A stretch of DNA of 64,000 nt. Source: Knufia peltigerae (taxonomy: Eukaryota > Ascomycota > Eurotiomycetes > Chaetothyriales > Trichomeriaceae). The stretch lies in contig JAPDRN010000170.1 in NCBI GenBank assembly GCA_030247855.1, positions 1 through 64,000 of the forward strand. Reading direction: 5' to 3'. Under the pieces are notes generated by a model, which saw only the letters and a list, made by a program, of their open reading frames with translations, was not told where the DNA came from and searched no databases. The position numbers were made by a program, and so were the translations under genes. Positions 9,943 through 22,835 of the stretch are shown piece by piece; position 1 is the first letter of the stretch, and every line of letters begins with the position of its first letter.

Positions 9943-11387
9943 TTATCGGCGTGGCTGGGTGTTGTACCTTTCCATCCTCTCCATGACATTTTCGGCCTCG
10001 TCCTGGCGGGACTCGTATCGAACATTCCACTCAACGTCACGGCGGATGATCATCTGTTGACTGTCCTGGCTTCCCACGCTCTGGTGGTCATCTGCACTTT
10101 GTTTGGTCGTGGTCGAGGTATGTCGCTCTTCGGTTTGATCTTCCAAGCCTGCTTTGCCAGTCCAAGATCGACTGATGGGTTCCAATGCGATGTCATCGTG
10201 ACTGGCTAATTCGTCGACGCCTTTCTTCTTTCTTCCAATGCGAAAACCATTGGAGCTCAAGACTTGTTTGCTCTCATTGCTATATTGACGAGCATTTCCC
10301 GATCTTGTACTGCGCTTGGCATACCCGGACCCTGCCAACGAGGTTCCAGCAGCAGCAGCTCCAAAGCTAGTATCAACAGCGCCCATGAACGGTCTCAAGC
10401 AGGGAACAGTTGCAGCGACGAGGGCCACAACAAGCTCGGTCTGGGTGTTGACGACCACCTTATCCTGTCGAAGTGTGGGGTCTTGAGCGTCGAGGTTGGA
10501 GACGATGTAGCCCAGACGGACTGCCAAAGGTGCTATCATTCTGCAAGGAACATGTCAGCCCGAAATCCTGTGGGGACAAGCTCAAGGGGAACTCACAGCA
10601 GACGGAACGCAAAGCCAGTAATTATGGCCGTTTTCTTGTTGCGAGCAATTTGAACGTCCCATAGGATATAGAAGATCACTGCGAATGCCGCAAGCTCGGT
10701 GATTATATCGAAAGCCGCTACTGCCTCCCAACGGGCCCCAACGCCAGAGCATTTCTGTCCTACGAAGACCCAAGGGTGACTCAGGTCGCACACAAGGGCA
10801 ACAAGCAGGAAGCTTACGACGCCGAGCAATGAGGTGAAGGCTATGATTGCTTGAGTAGTGAGTTTGTGCGCCCTCTGTGCGCTCAATCGAAAGATAAGGA
10901 GAAGATTCGAGATTTTCGACGTCCACAGGCTGAGAATGTAGAAAAGATTGGAAGCATAATAGGTCTGCAAGGTCAGTACTGATCTCAACGTCCATCGGAT
11001 TGCCTCTGGACATCGCCTACCTTCTGTAGTGCATCCAAGTCGGTAACGTCTGACAAGGTTCTTCCAATGCCTTCCCTAGTAGCGACTATTACGAGAGCAG
11101 ACTGGATGACAAAGAGTAGCTTTTGGCTGTTAGCATGACTCCGTATTGCTACTTGTTGACTCTCGACTTACAGACGATACACCGATAGATATGTCATCCA
11201 TGCCATACGAGTGACTGAACTCGACTCGGACATACGACCTGATGAGCAGGGAGGTTGCGACCGTTGCGAGACCGAGAGCGGTTATGATGTACAGAACTCC
11301 TCGTTGGTCCGTGTCAGTTATTACAGCAAGAGGCGGCGACTGCCCCGGCGTCATTTGCAGGTCGGCCATGGCGCAACGGTACGACAA
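9943..11387 (-). CDS. Fungal rhodopsin-domain integral membrane protein (PTH11/SAT4-like)
   Basis: A seven-helix-type membrane protein of the fungal 'rhodopsin domain' family, often called PTH11-like; its ligand is unknown. Exons by eye are 11172-11387, 11021-11119, 10597-10964 and 9943-10540, giving 426 residues. The splice joins restore ISIGVSS|LLFVIQSALVIVATREGIG, DALQK|TYYASNLFYILSLWTSK and AFRLL|MIAPLAVRLGYIV, typical of the family. Hydrophobic helices include GVLYIITALGLATVATSLLI and ASLLGVVS-like segments; the last about 130 residues form a charged cytoplasmic tail with Ser/Thr/Gln-rich stretches. The start could instead be the internal Met at 11369. The first acceptor (CCAAAAG) is weak, so that boundary is the least certain. 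Confidence 0.8.
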
Positions 11388-13122
11388 GAAGAAGAAAAGA
11401 AGAAAATTGACAACGGCAACTACACGCTGTAAAACGCAGAGTGCGTTGCTGAAGTCTTCCTTTTAGATGCGACAGGCGCATTTACATGGTGTAAGTCGCT
11501 TGTGAATAGCGAAAGCGAGGGTACGAGAACAGTGTTGCTTTCAGGGCCCAAAGGTCTTCAATGGTATTGGCGAGCCCAAGCCCTTGCTGCAGTCGAAAAC
11601 GACTAAAAAGCTCGCCGAAGACATGGGCTCTGAACTTGGGATGGTTACGGAGTGTTCCGGGCTAGGGGCTGACCCTTGGCCGCACTACAATGACAAAATA
11701 CGCCTAGCGGACCACCGGCAAGCTTCATTTTCTCGTAAAGGAAAAGTCTTTTGACGAGAGGGAAGTCACTTTCAGCAAGGGGATGATGGGAACGGACCAC
11801 GCTTGCATCGGCGAATCAACAGGATCATCTCGACTCCCAGCCATCACGGCGTCGCGCGAGCGTCAAAGACAGATTATTATTGCTATGCCTCTTGATTCAC
11901 ATGCCAGTGGATGCCCATGTCCGATGTAACTGCCACTGCTTCCGCGATTGGGGACGAAGGTCGATCAAACTGTGTGTGTGTGTTCTATCATTTGACCGGC
12001 CTGCAGAGTCAAATGGGTGGACTACCACCCCAAGCACCACTTTATTAGACTAGCGAGAGACAGCGAGCTAGCGAGAAGGATCAGCAATCAGAAAGTGACT
12101 TTTTGGCTGTGGCGGACAAACAGTGCTGATAAGCTACGGCCCTGCAGGCTTGCAGTGCGGCACCCCGTCGGCCAATACCTGGTCGAACGCTTACAAGGAT
12201 CACAAGGGTACGAGTGAGACTCGAGGAGTTCACTGATCGACAAAATCTTTACTCTGCTCGATGACCCAAGGCCGCTTACGGTAGGCTTGCTCGACCGGCG
12301 TCCGAAGGGAATGCTTGGGGTCAACATACTATCTTTCGCTAACAGCAACATGTCTCTAACAGATTGATGTTACGGAGGTGGCCATACTGTATGTATGCTC
12401 ATACAGTAGTAGCATGACTGCTTCTAGCGTGACTGAATATTTGCAGCTCAACAAGTCTCTGGCCGGGCCGCCACAAACTTCAGCCATCCGACACGGGAAG
12501 TGCAGCGCCGGAGCAACTCGAGGCCTGTCATTTGCGATGTCGGTTCGAAGTGCATGGTCCACACCGCAGGTTAGTGCCAAACAAGCGTCGCGGGATCATG
12601 GTGCCGAACAGAAGCACTTTACCTAAGGCAAAAGCCACCTCACACTACTCGGCCTCACGGGCATCGACCGGGTGGTCCCTCCTCCAGACTGGTCAGCTAC
12701 CGATGGCATGCCATCCTGTTCTTGGGATCACTCCGCAGAGTGTTGCGACCCCCCGGCCCATTAGTTTCACTACCTGCGTTCGCCACGAGTCTTTTTGACA
12801 AGGGGCCTGAGCGTACCCGTGTACACGAGTTCGTTCTGGATCATCTTTAACTATCCCATCTGCTATAACCGAGCCGCTACTGGTGTTTTGGGTGCTGGTT
12901 TGGAGGAGCGAATACTTGCGCCGGCCATACCGGGTCCTCAGTACTGTCCCGCCTTGTAATTTTTTTGTCGTTGGCAATCTCGCCGTCGCTGTATTCTTGT
13001 CTTCTCAATCTCTGTCCTTTCTCTATATTATTCCTGCCAACTCATTCCTACCGGCAGGATTGCAAGTTCAAGAACCTCGAGACATTCATCTTTCCCATTG
13101 CTACATACACGTCAGCGTCGCC
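11388..13122. other. Intergenic region upstream of the permease
   Basis: About 1.7 kb between the divergently transcribed rhodopsin-domain gene and permease. Short frames show no family signature or consistent splice structure. A pyrimidine-rich tract (TTCTTGTCTTCTCAATCTCTGTCC) precedes the permease start and is a common leader feature in fungal genes. I see no RNA gene. Confidence 0.5.
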
Positions 13123-15236
13123 ATGAATATCAAGGAGGCTCAACAGGCGGAAGCCTACGCAGACGATGATCTTACACCGGGCTCCAAGCAGAGCATGCGA
13201 GGGACTGATGCGGATGCTCGCGACATGCAAGTGATGGGCAAAGTCCAAGAACTCAACGTCCGTATCTTGCAACAATGGCAGCGATATGTGACGTCTCGCT
13301 GACGATGTGAACAGCGAAATTTCAGATTCATATCCATTCTGGGGTTCTCATGTACTGCCATGTCCACGTGGGAAATCACACTTTCCTCAAGTACCTTTGG
13401 ACTTATCAATGGCGGTCTATCTGGTCTCGTATGGGGTTACTTTATTGTGTGGTGCGGTTACTTCACGGTCTTTGCATCCATTGCAGAGTTGGCCTCGATG
13501 TAAGTCATTCGATTGTGGCCTTGACAATTGTTGATTCAAACGCTTACTGATCTTGCTTCACAGGATGCCAACTGCTGGTGGACAATGTAAGCAACTCTCT
13601 CTCCCCTCACCAAGACAACCAACTCTCTTCATACATGAGTCTTTAGCACTCCTGCACACCCATCTCGGTCCGACGACGTTTCTGACAATATGCAGACCAC
13701 TGGGTGTCGGAGCTCTCTCCTAAAAGCTGCCAGAAGTTCCTTAGTTACATTGTTGGCTGGCTCAGCGCGTAAGTTCTTTGTGTCATTGAGAAGCTCAATG
13801 AGTGTTTCCTAGTGGGAACATGATTTTGACGAACTTGCAGACTCGGCTGGCAAACTGGATACGCCTCGATCGCCTTCATTGCCGGCACACTTATCCAGGG
13901 TCTAATTGTACTGAACGACCAATCCTACGTCTTCCAACGATGGCACGGTACTCTTCTTGTGATCGCCATCACCGCGTTCTCCATTCTCTTCAACACGTTC
14001 CTTGCAAAGCGCCTGCCCCTTGTTGAGGGCTTGGTTTTGATCCTTCACATTCTGGGCTTTTTCGGTGTGCTCATCCCACTTTGGGTCCTTGCCCCCCGAA
14101 ACTCGGCGGACGCTGTTTTCGAGAACTTTGTGAATTCGGGCGGTTGGAGCTCGACTGGTCTGTCGGTCATGGTCGGGATGCTGACGACTGTCTACGGCAT
14201 GCTCGGAGCTGATAGCGCCGTTCACATGTGTACGTTGGGCTGCATCTCTTTCTGTTGTCTGTCAAATGTACAAAAGGCTTGCTAACACGTATTTCGCTGC
14301 AGCCGAAGAAATTCGAGACGCCAGTATTGTTCTTCCTCGGGCAACAATGTGGGCACTGTTTATCAACGGTGGATGTGGTGTAAGTCCCCTCGAGAGCGAT
14401 GCGTCGGGTTAGCAGCAGCCATACGTTTACTGACGGTTTACTTCACAGTTTATCATGATGATCACTTACGCATTCACATTGGGTGATCCTCTTGCAGCTC
14501 TTGGCTCGCCAACTGGTTACCCTGTGATTGCCGGCTTCTTCTACGCGACCAGAAGCCATGCCGGCACGAGCGTCATGATTGCCATCATCATCGTCAACAC
14601 CACGAGCAGTTGTATCTCTACACTGGCAACTGTTTCGAGACAAACTGTACGTTTCAAGCTCTTGGTTTTCCCCACTCATGACTCCTCCTCCCCTTCCACA
14701 ATATGCATCTAGCTTTGCCGCTGACAGTCATGTGTTTTCCCCGCCCACAGTGGTCTTTCGCTCGCGATGGTGGTCTACCATTCAGCAGCTTCATCGGCCA
14801 CATCAAACCAGGCTGGAACATCCCCCTCAATGCGGTGCTACTTACTTTCCTCTGCACCACTCTCCTTTCTCTCATCAACATTGGCTCGACCGTGGCTTTC
14901 AACGCGATTTGCTCCATGGCGACCAACGCCTTGCTGTCGACGTACATCATCTCCCTGAGCTGCTTGGTCCTCCGCCGCATCCGAGGCCCTCCCCTCCAGC
15001 CACGTCGCTGGTCCCTGGGTATGTTCGGTTTGCCGATCAACGTCGCCGCCCTGATGTTTTCGACCTGGATCTGGGTTTTCTGTTTCTTCCCCCAGTCGAC
15101 CCCGGTCAAGGCCTCGACCATGAACTGGAACATCGTCATCAACGCCGGTATCATGATCATCGCCGTCGTCTACTACTTTGTCAAGGGCAAGAACCGATAC
15201 GTGGCCCCGGTTGTTTTGGTCAAGCGAGATGTCTAA
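13123..15236 (+). CDS. Amino-acid/GABA/choline-type permease (APC superfamily)
   Basis: Plasma-membrane or organellar permease of the fungal amino-acid/choline transporter family. Eight exons: 13123-13257, 13315-13499, 13564-13586, 13696-13768, 13841-14229, 14303-14379, 14449-14646 and 14751-15236, all phase-consistent, giving 521 residues. The joined protein reads NRNFRFISILGFSCTAMSTW, ELASMMPTAGGQYHWVSEL, VGWLSALGWQTGYASIAF, GADSAVHMSEEIRDASIVLP and SRQTWSFARDGGLPFSSFI, all family hallmarks. About 12 membrane segments are expected. The first donor (GTCCGT) is non-consensus; the alternative donor at GTATCT does not keep the frame. The ten-plus introns of related genes are common. Substrate cannot be read from sequence. 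It converges with the methyltransferase gene. Confidence 0.9.
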
Positions 15237-15795
15237 ACGGAAAATTTCGTGTCTTCCGCCCCACTCTCGAAGTTCTGGTTTGGAGGTATAACTCTATGTT
15301 TTTGTGTCTCTTGACCGAGCCCCAGCTCAATGTGAAGAGGAAGCCTTTTTTTTCCAGTTTCAGAGAAAAGGCTTTGCCCGATCAAGAGTCCTTGTGTGAC
15401 TTGAAGCGCCCCACAAAAGAGAAAAAAAGAAGCAAGATTGTCAGCATATATCAAAAATGTTCCTAGTACTGTATATAGAAAGGATTTATTACGGGGATTT
15501 CCTTACCTAGGGAATCGATTTGAAAAACCATACCGAAAAAAATTGGGGTTGTCTCGCTGATCTCTTTATTTCCTCTATATCTATCGCCGTACGGAGTGGT
15601 AGACAGGGACGAATTGCTCAAAATGCCTTCCTATATATATATATATATATGCGGGGATTTACAAAGTCATTCATTCCAGTGGTTCCAATGCTCGCTTAAT
15701 TCCTTCTTCATACCAAGCTTTGCTTGAGCTCGGCCAAGCCAAGTCTTCACTTTTTCATTTCTACGGCAGTCTCTAAGGAGCAGCGGTGTGGGCTT
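15237..15795. other. Convergent 3' region with a TA microsatellite
   Basis: Contains the 3' ends of the permease and methyltransferase genes. A pure (TA)n run occupies 15632-15650, and a TACGGAGTG near-match of the recurring nonamer lies near 15590. No gene seen. Confidence 0.6.
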
Positions 15796-16575
15796 TCAGG
15801 CTCTCTTGGCGATGACAAGCTGGTTCGGGTATTCGTCCAAGAGTTGCTGCCACCAGGCGATGTTCTTCTGTTCTTCGTCGGTGAGCACGGTCTTGTCTGG
15901 GCGGACGTACCGTTCGATCTTCATGCCGGCTTTTGCCGCGGTCGACTCGAAGATGTCCTTCTTGAGGACGTAGGTGTCGAATTCGACCTTCGGTTGGGTG
16001 TCGAACTCGACGTGCATCTTGACGCCGTCGCCCGAGGGGAGCGGCTGGAGGTTGGACTCCATGGCCCCGTACCTGAGGGTCTTCATCGACTCGGGCTGGA
16101 AGGTCTCCTGGTTCTGGATGATGCCGACGAACTTGCCGGACGGCTTGAGGTACTTTGCAATGTTGGCCCAGAACGCCTGCAATTGATCCGCACTCTCGCC
16201 GTAGTTGAGCAACCACATGCCGATGATGAGGTCGAAGGAGCCGGGTTCGAGCCCGGGCTTGAGGTGGTCGAGCGGCTGGGAACAGTCGGCCACGTGGAGT
16301 TGGAACTGATCGACGTCCTTGGTGGTGGCCTTGCAGACCTCGATCATCTCGCCCGAGATGTCGATGCCGACCAGCTTGGTGGCCCCCAGCTTGCGAGCCT
16401 CGCGGAGGCCGATGCCCGTGCCGCAGGCCAGGTCCAACACCGAAGCCCCCTTCCAGTTGCCGAGCCCCTGGAGGTTCCTGTCCAGCAACGTCCACAGGAT
16501 ACGGACGGCCGGCGTCGCCCAGATGATGTCGTAGTCACCGGCCACATCATCGTACATTTGCTTGTCGGTGGCCAT
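15796..16575 (-). CDS. Class I SAM-dependent methyltransferase
   Basis: Single-exon gene of 259 residues starting at MATDKQMYDDVAGDYD. Motif I of the Rossmann fold is VLDLACGTGIGL at about 47-58, followed by LVGIDISGEMIEVC (acidic loop contacting the SAM ribose), FDLIIGMWLLNYG (motif IV/post II) and YLKPSGKFVGI (post-motif, pre-strand 5). This arrangement fits the Methyltransf_11/25 small-molecule group. The substrate cannot be deduced. The frame is open far upstream, but the Met at 16575 aligns with the usual start of such proteins. A G/C-rich third-position bias produces a long antisense shadow frame. Confidence 0.85.
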   Translation of the reverse strand: MATDKQMYDDVAGDYDIIWATPAVRILWTLLDRNLQGLGNWKGASVLDLACGTGIGLREARKLGATKLVGIDISGEMIEVCKATTKDVDQFQLHVADCSQPLDHLKPGLEPGSFDLIIGMWLLNYGESADQLQAFWANIAKYLKPSGKFVGIIQNQETFQPESMKTLRYGAMESNLQPLPSGDGVKMHVEFDTQPKVEFDTYVLKKDIFESTAAKAGMKIERYVRPDKTVLTDEEQKNIAWWQQLLDEYPNQLVIAKRA

Positions 16576-18978
16576 GGCTGTGGTTAGGGTGATTGGGTTC
16601 AAGTCGGAACCGAAATTGGAATACGGCTGGGGTGGTGTTTTTTGTTTGATTGTACGGAGTACCTTTTTACTTTTTGGCCCGTGGCAAAGGTGGCGTCTAC
16701 AGTAAAAGAGTAAGCAAGGATGTTCCGCTCTAGAAACTCGGATTGCGAAGGAAAGAAATGGTGGCAGACACGTGGGAAAATATCCGGGCTCCAAAGGTAA
16801 GTCCACGAGAAGAATATCCAGAACAACGCCTTGCAGTAGTTTTATTAGACCCAAGTCTGGTGGGAAAGTACTGTACTGTACTGTACCTTGCACCTTCGAC
16901 CGGTCACATTTTCCCAAACCGTGTACGGTGTACGGGAGTTGGACCAAGTTTCATCGCCCGCCCTTCCCTCCAACGACGATTCATTTCCTGGTTGAGACGG
17001 AACCATCTTCTGGGTTCCTGGAACCATCCTGTGAAAGGGCCGGCGTGCCTGAATCTACACCCTGTTTAGCTCATATGCATGGCTTGCATGAAGGGGGCAA
17101 AGCTGTCAGAGACTAACTAATGCACGTAGAAAGCCAGGTCCCTTTTCTAGCCGAAGCCTCACACTCTTCCCCTCGACTTCTCTTTAGTGCTTTGTGGACT
17201 TGCAGTGGCCTGAGCTTTCTCAAATACCGGGACGAGACGCGCGTGTGTGTGTTCTACTTCCCTGCAGCTTTTGTTTCCATGCAACAATAAATGCTACTAC
17301 TTCTACTACGCGATACCAGGGTTGGTGGTTTTTACCTAGCTTGTCCCTGAGAGCTCTGGGTCGAACACGGACAGGGTTCGCTCCGCAACGGCAATTGACT
17401 GTGCGTAGAATACATTCGCAAGGAAAAGCACAGGCCCAATTGTTCGCCCGCCACCTTACTCTGTACAGTAGGTCATAGCTGTGAGCGACTTGGACGATCC
17501 GGCCCCGAGAGGCGGTGATCCACTTACAACCTCCATCCCGAATCCAATTTTTGAACCACACTACACTCCGTACGGAGTACGGCTAGAGAGAACTGGAGAG
17601 TGGCTCTCCCTTAGCTGGCACTCCATGTCTGTAGGCTTGACTGTAACTAGGGCCATGTCAACGTGGTCAAAGGGCAACTCGGGGGCACTTTTGCAGTAGG
17701 CGAGCGTGGTTCCTGTTTTAGACTTCGACTTCGCGGCATGAGTATGCACGAGTACTGTAACAACCCTATCTCCTGCAAAGTGCTCTCTTGGGAACCGAGA
17801 TGAAAGGAGAGTTTTGTTCGAGTCTCTACTGTAATGATAATCATCTCGAGTGGATAAGGTCCCTGCATCTTGAGCATCAGTGTTGTTCACAATAGTATAT
17901 TCCTCCGTTGTTGAACTGATAAAATTTCAGTTCCAATTACGTGAAGCTGTGGACCCTCAGCGTGCCATCGAGCGTCAAGCCCCTTGCAAATCCTCGCAAG
18001 AAATGCGACCTTATCGCAGGCAAGGTGCCTGGCGCTGGCTGATCATCGGAGATGCAAGTCCTTATGGCCCCTGGCTAGAGAGGATGAGATCAACAACGTG
18101 CTTCGAGATAATGCCTGCGAGAACACGAGGGGGCCAAGTGCTGATCCTTGTAGTACTTGGACAAGGGCGGTGGCCTCTGGGAGCCACAGATCGGACCTGA
18201 CGAAATTGCATGCACGGTCAAGCTGCATGAAAATCAATCAAATTAAAGGATTGGTTGGATCTTGTTGCTTTTTTACTTTTTTTGCCTTTTTTTTGATCTT
18301 ACTGAGATCTTGACAATTGTGTTGCCTCCGGAATGATATATCAAGTGTTCCTGACAGCCATTAAAAAGCCGGAAACCTCTCTACGGATACTGGAGGCGTC
18401 GGGCGTCGATCGCCCCACGACATTGAGAAGTGGCCAGCTGAAGATTCGTATTTAGCGTTGATGGTGCCCGCCCGGGGACGTTGTAGGCTGGTGACTTGAC
18501 AAAGGAAGTCCGGAGTACGGGTAAGAGGTGCTAAAAATGCCCCCCATCGATCCCGGCTGGTGACAATGGACCCCCATGGCACCGCAGCTTCTTTCATATG
18601 TCGCGATCATCAATGAAGGAGCAAAGAAACCTTTATTTTACTTTGAAAGATTCTTATGGGTTGGCAAACATGAAAACCATTGAGCTGTTCGTATTGTCAA
18701 TATCCTCAATGATGTTTCGTTCCCATTGTACATTTTGTGAGTAAGGTGCCTGCGTCTATGAACGTAAAGCAGCATCACGACTCTGCTCTAAATGAACGCC
18801 ATAATGCAAACAACATCACGCTGCTTTACCAGGTAGGTGCTAACAGGCAGGCTTGGCAGGAATCACAGCGAGGCTCTTGTTCAAGCCTGCCTTCACTGCA
18901 TAATGAATCGCGCAAACTGCGACACAAAGATCCAGGACGACAGATTAAAGAGACCTGAAACAATATGCGTCGTTCATC
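16576..18978. other. Long intergenic region upstream of TEL2
   Basis: About 2.4 kb with no recognisable gene. It holds two TACGGAGTA nonamers (16653-16661 and 17571-17579, the latter overlapping its own inverse complement ACTCCGTA), a tandem GTACT repeat at 16868-16886, and the methyltransferase and TEL2 promoters. Small frames have no signatures. Confidence 0.5.
16868..16886. repeat. Tandem GTACT repeat (about 4 units)
   Basis: Four contiguous GTACT units, the last incomplete, in the methyltransferase upstream region. No function can be assigned. Confidence 0.8.
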
Positions 18979-21900
18979 ATGGATGACCTCCTCAAACCCA
19001 TCAAAACCTCCTGGAAGGTCCAGAACAACATCGACAAGTTCGAGAGTATGTCCCTGAAAGACACGCCCTCGGCGAGACCAGGCAGTGCCAAATCGAAAGT
19101 CTCAATCCTTGATCTGGACAATGAAAGCAATGACGGCGCCGGAGACCAATTTAGTATTCGCCCCTCGATCGATTCTTCTCATACCTCGATATCGGCTTCG
19201 TCAGACCCGAAGAAGCACAAGAGTCATGACTCCACGGCATTCCTTCAAAAGTCTTATTTGGACAATTCACCTCCACCATCTCTTTCAGACGACGCGCGCG
19301 AAGTTCTGAAAAGTCAGCCTGATTCTGAGGATTTGATTGCCGTGCTTCAGTATCTCCAGTACGGCATCCAAGGAAGACATGACTTCAACATCCGGATTCC
19401 TAGCCCCAAAGCCTCGCAGATCATCAACGTACTGGTCACAACCACTGTTCCAGATCAATGGCTCCATTTGAGGAGCTCCGATTTATCCAAGACTGATGCT
19501 CTGCTCAAGAAACTGCTGCTTAGCTGCTTGAAGAGTGTAGCAGGCATAGGTGCTCTACTGATGCAAATAAAACAGCTTACCACCACGAATTCCCAGAAGA
19601 CCAACCCTGTTCTCGAGGATGCTATCTCGGTCGTCGGTATACTCCTTTCGGGAAATGGGATAGTAAAAGAGCTCTTGATCGACGCAACCACATTCTTCCC
19701 AAGTGAAACACAACGCCGGGTTTATTGGCAAGAAGTTACCTCGTTGTTGGCCGGAAGTAAGGTTCTTTCAACAATCGCTCAAGCGTTAGCCAAGACTGAG
19801 CAGTCTGACGAGAGAAATCTGATGACTTCCTGGCTTGGCGACGGCGCAGAATACTCGAGATGGCTTGGAAAGAATATCTCAACTGCTGCCACTGCCTGTG
19901 TATCGATGTCCTTTTCAGGGATTCATTATATGAATATGCTCTGTCAGTTACTAAAGCGTGGATTGGGCCTTGGATACCGCGGTATGTACGACGATGGTTG
20001 CGACGCCTCCCGTAAATTGACTTCATGCAGACGCTCTGGCTACTGAGCTGTATACGATGTTGCTGTTTCGCGATCACGCACTCTGGACCGTGATGCATAC
20101 GCTCGTTTCAAGTCTACCATCTCATGACCAGAAAAGCTTGTTTGATACGATTCTTTGTGATCTTGCCCGAAAACACCTGGGCGGTAATCTCAGTGCCGGG
20201 GAAAAGGCTTGTTTGGATTCGAAAAGCCCCGCTATTGGTGGCGTGGCTGCAATGATTAAGGGTCTCGTTGAGAACAATATTCTGTTGCAAACTCATCTTA
20301 CCCATTGGTTAACGAGTGCAACCGGGCAGTATCTTGGGCTTGGGCTTGACAGCCGTAGAGCCGTCATCGCAAGTCTATCAACTGATAAAGGTATGCACCC
20401 TCTTACTCCTAGCTCAAGGACGCATTGATGATTTCGATCTAGACAAGTTAGAGATTGTTCTTGAAAAGAGCCTGGAAGCCTTTGGAAACAAGTTGCAGAT
20501 GCAGCATGATCCTATCCTACAACAGGAGGGTTAGTATGACCGATCAATATTGGACATTGTCCCTTTCCCCCGTTCAGAAGAGCCTGTGCTTACTTTTGTT
20601 GCTTGGTATAGCAATTGCCCAAACTGTTCTCCTGGTCACCGGTCGGCTGTATAGGCTGGATCACAACTCAGTGAAGCAAATATCACTCTCGGGTTCCTTT
20701 CTGCGTATGGTGTCCAACCGTCTCTCAGCGTCCGTGCCCCGTGCCCGTTTCTTAGGCATGGTAGTAGCGACAGCAATCTCGAGGTTGCTTGACCAGCCTG
20801 GTCGAAGCATTGATTTCGGAACAAAAGAGATGGAGGGAGACGAAGCCCAGCACTGGCTACACTTACCCAGTATTAATGACACTATAGGATCCGTAGATGA
20901 TCTACTCAAGGCGCCAGAAAACGTACAGCGACCACCACCCGTGCAGAAGCCGTCATCTCGTCAGAGACCTGTGAAACTTGCAGCTCGAGCCCAGCCAACA
21001 GCAAAGATTACTGCCATCGAAGAGCTTTCGACTGACGATGAGGGAGATGATCCTGAATTGCGTCCATATCCGCGCCCCAACAATGATCTGTCCGATTCTG
21101 ACGATGATCCTACACTTGTGAACCGTAACAAACCTACAGCCCCAGTCTACATCACCTCTCTAATCAAGCAAATCAATGCTACGGACGATGTATCGACCGT
21201 TGAGCTAGCATTGAGGACAGCGCCATCTCTCATCCGCAGAAAGGCAGGCTTCGGCGACGAATTATCCTCTAACTTATTACCATTGGCTTCAGCTCTCCTC
21301 AATCTACAAGAAGGAATGTCACAGCAAGAGCTGCAACGATTCCGGCTAGAGGCATTGATAGAGTGCTTTGTCAGTGAACCGGTCGTAATGGGCCCTTGGA
21401 TTGCCAACATGTATTTTGGCGGAGACTTTTCTCTCTTTCAACGAGGCGTACTCCTCACGGTCCTAGGGCTGGGTGCCAGGCAAATAGCTGGTATCGATGA
21501 CGAGCAAGACAATGGTATCGCACCCATGGAACTAGGCGAGAAAACATTCCCTTCCAATCGTCTCCCACCTCAGCTCGAATCCATATTCGCTCCCGAAAAG
21601 TCACCTATCAACACTATTTCAACAACACTGTCGCGTCGAACTCTACAGCCGATGGCTTTGACCGCCGCTGACAAGCTGTCCGGACCGGATATTCTCAAGG
21701 TCAGAACCTTTTCATCTCGGATGGCCGTCGCAGCTAAACAAGCCGCAAAAACCGAAGCACGTTCCAAACGCGTACCAAAGGACTTGCACAAGCTGCTGGC
21801 CGAGTCTGTGTACCTCCCGCTCTGCTCAAGGTCGACGCTCCTCTTCTCTTCACTGGAAAAGGCGCCTTACCTCGCTAATTCGACGCTTTTGCACCCTTCA

Positions 21901-22347
21901 ATGGTGAAACTAAACATCCAGACTCTCACCGTGATCATTTCAACACTAGGTCCGAATGCTGTCCAGCTGGAAACTGTCACACGCGAAAGCCTTCTTCTAC
22001 TTACGGCAATCCACACCATTTCAGTCCTCACACGAGACCCAATAGTCCTTCCCGCTATACTGCACTTGCTTTTGACGGTCCTCGACTTGAACATCGAGGC
22101 CGGCGCAACATCAGAAGAACGGCTGGTCACAGACTTTGGCTCAATGATAGCCGAGCTCTCCTCCTGGGCAGCCACACTCGGTGAGCAGGGATCCATACCC
22201 GAAGTGCATGGAGAGGAGGGCTTAGGGATGTCAATGCCGTGGCCAGTTCTTGTGGCTGGTATTCAAGTCAAGTGGCAGGAAGTAGGCAGAAAGTTCCAGG
22301 GTCGCATGCTGGGGCTAATGGCGACGACGGATTTTGACTCTTTCTGA
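18979..22347 (+). CDS. TEL2: Telomere length regulation protein TEL2 (TTT complex)
   Basis: TEL2/TELO2 partners with TTI1 and TTI2 as an Hsp90 co-chaperone that matures PIKK kinases (TOR, ATM, ATR). Exons are 18979-19981, 20031-20390, 20443-20529 and 20612-22347, phase-consistent, giving 1061 residues. The conserved C-terminal TEL2 domain is clear: an acidic DDEGDDPELRPY and SDDDPTLVNRNKPTAPVYI segment, then LALRTAPSLIRRKAGFGDEL, then SEPVVMGPWIANMYFGGDFS and FQRGVLLTVLGLGARQIAG. The acidic serine/aspartate linker is the region that CK2 phosphorylates in homologues; here several SD/SDD sites occur. N-terminal starts read MDDLLKPIKTSW. Family members range from about 700 to 1100 residues. Confidence 0.92.
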
Positions 22348-22835
22348 TACCAACACCGAGTGTATACATACCTACTGACAACCCAACTTGTTTTTCGATC
22401 AGAATTGTGCTTTATAGGTGATTCGCGCTGGTGAGCGACGCTTAGAGACACGGGAAATGACACCATCGTGTTTCCCAAGACTTCTGCCCCACTTCAACAA
22501 CAGAATTTTGTTGCTGATTGTCTTATCAGTTCTGTTTTGAATCATAAAGACATCGAACCCGTAAATGTTGCTGTGGTTGCGGGGTTTCAGCATTGGCCTT
22601 TTGACGCTAGAATATGAGCTGAGCGGACTTTTTGCGTGCTTTTTTTTCCCTGGTTGTCCTTCCGCTTTGAGCATTGTATTTGATCCTACGTGACTCGAAG
22701 GCGTTTCTGATCTATAGACTTTGTGCTCCACCATTCGTATTTCAGGGCTACATATCAAATCGGACGTTGTATGAGCTGCTTGGATCAACATCAAAAAGGG
22801 TACAGCTCTTGTATCCACGGTCGAGGATTCAAATC
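22348..22835. other. Intergenic region between TEL2 and the MFS gene
   Basis: About 490 bp containing the TEL2 3' end and MFS carrier promoter. No gene recognised. Confidence 0.5.

Noticed and set aside
15724..16587. 287-codon plus-strand frame opposite the methyltransferase
   Set aside because: Composition shadow; no family signature.
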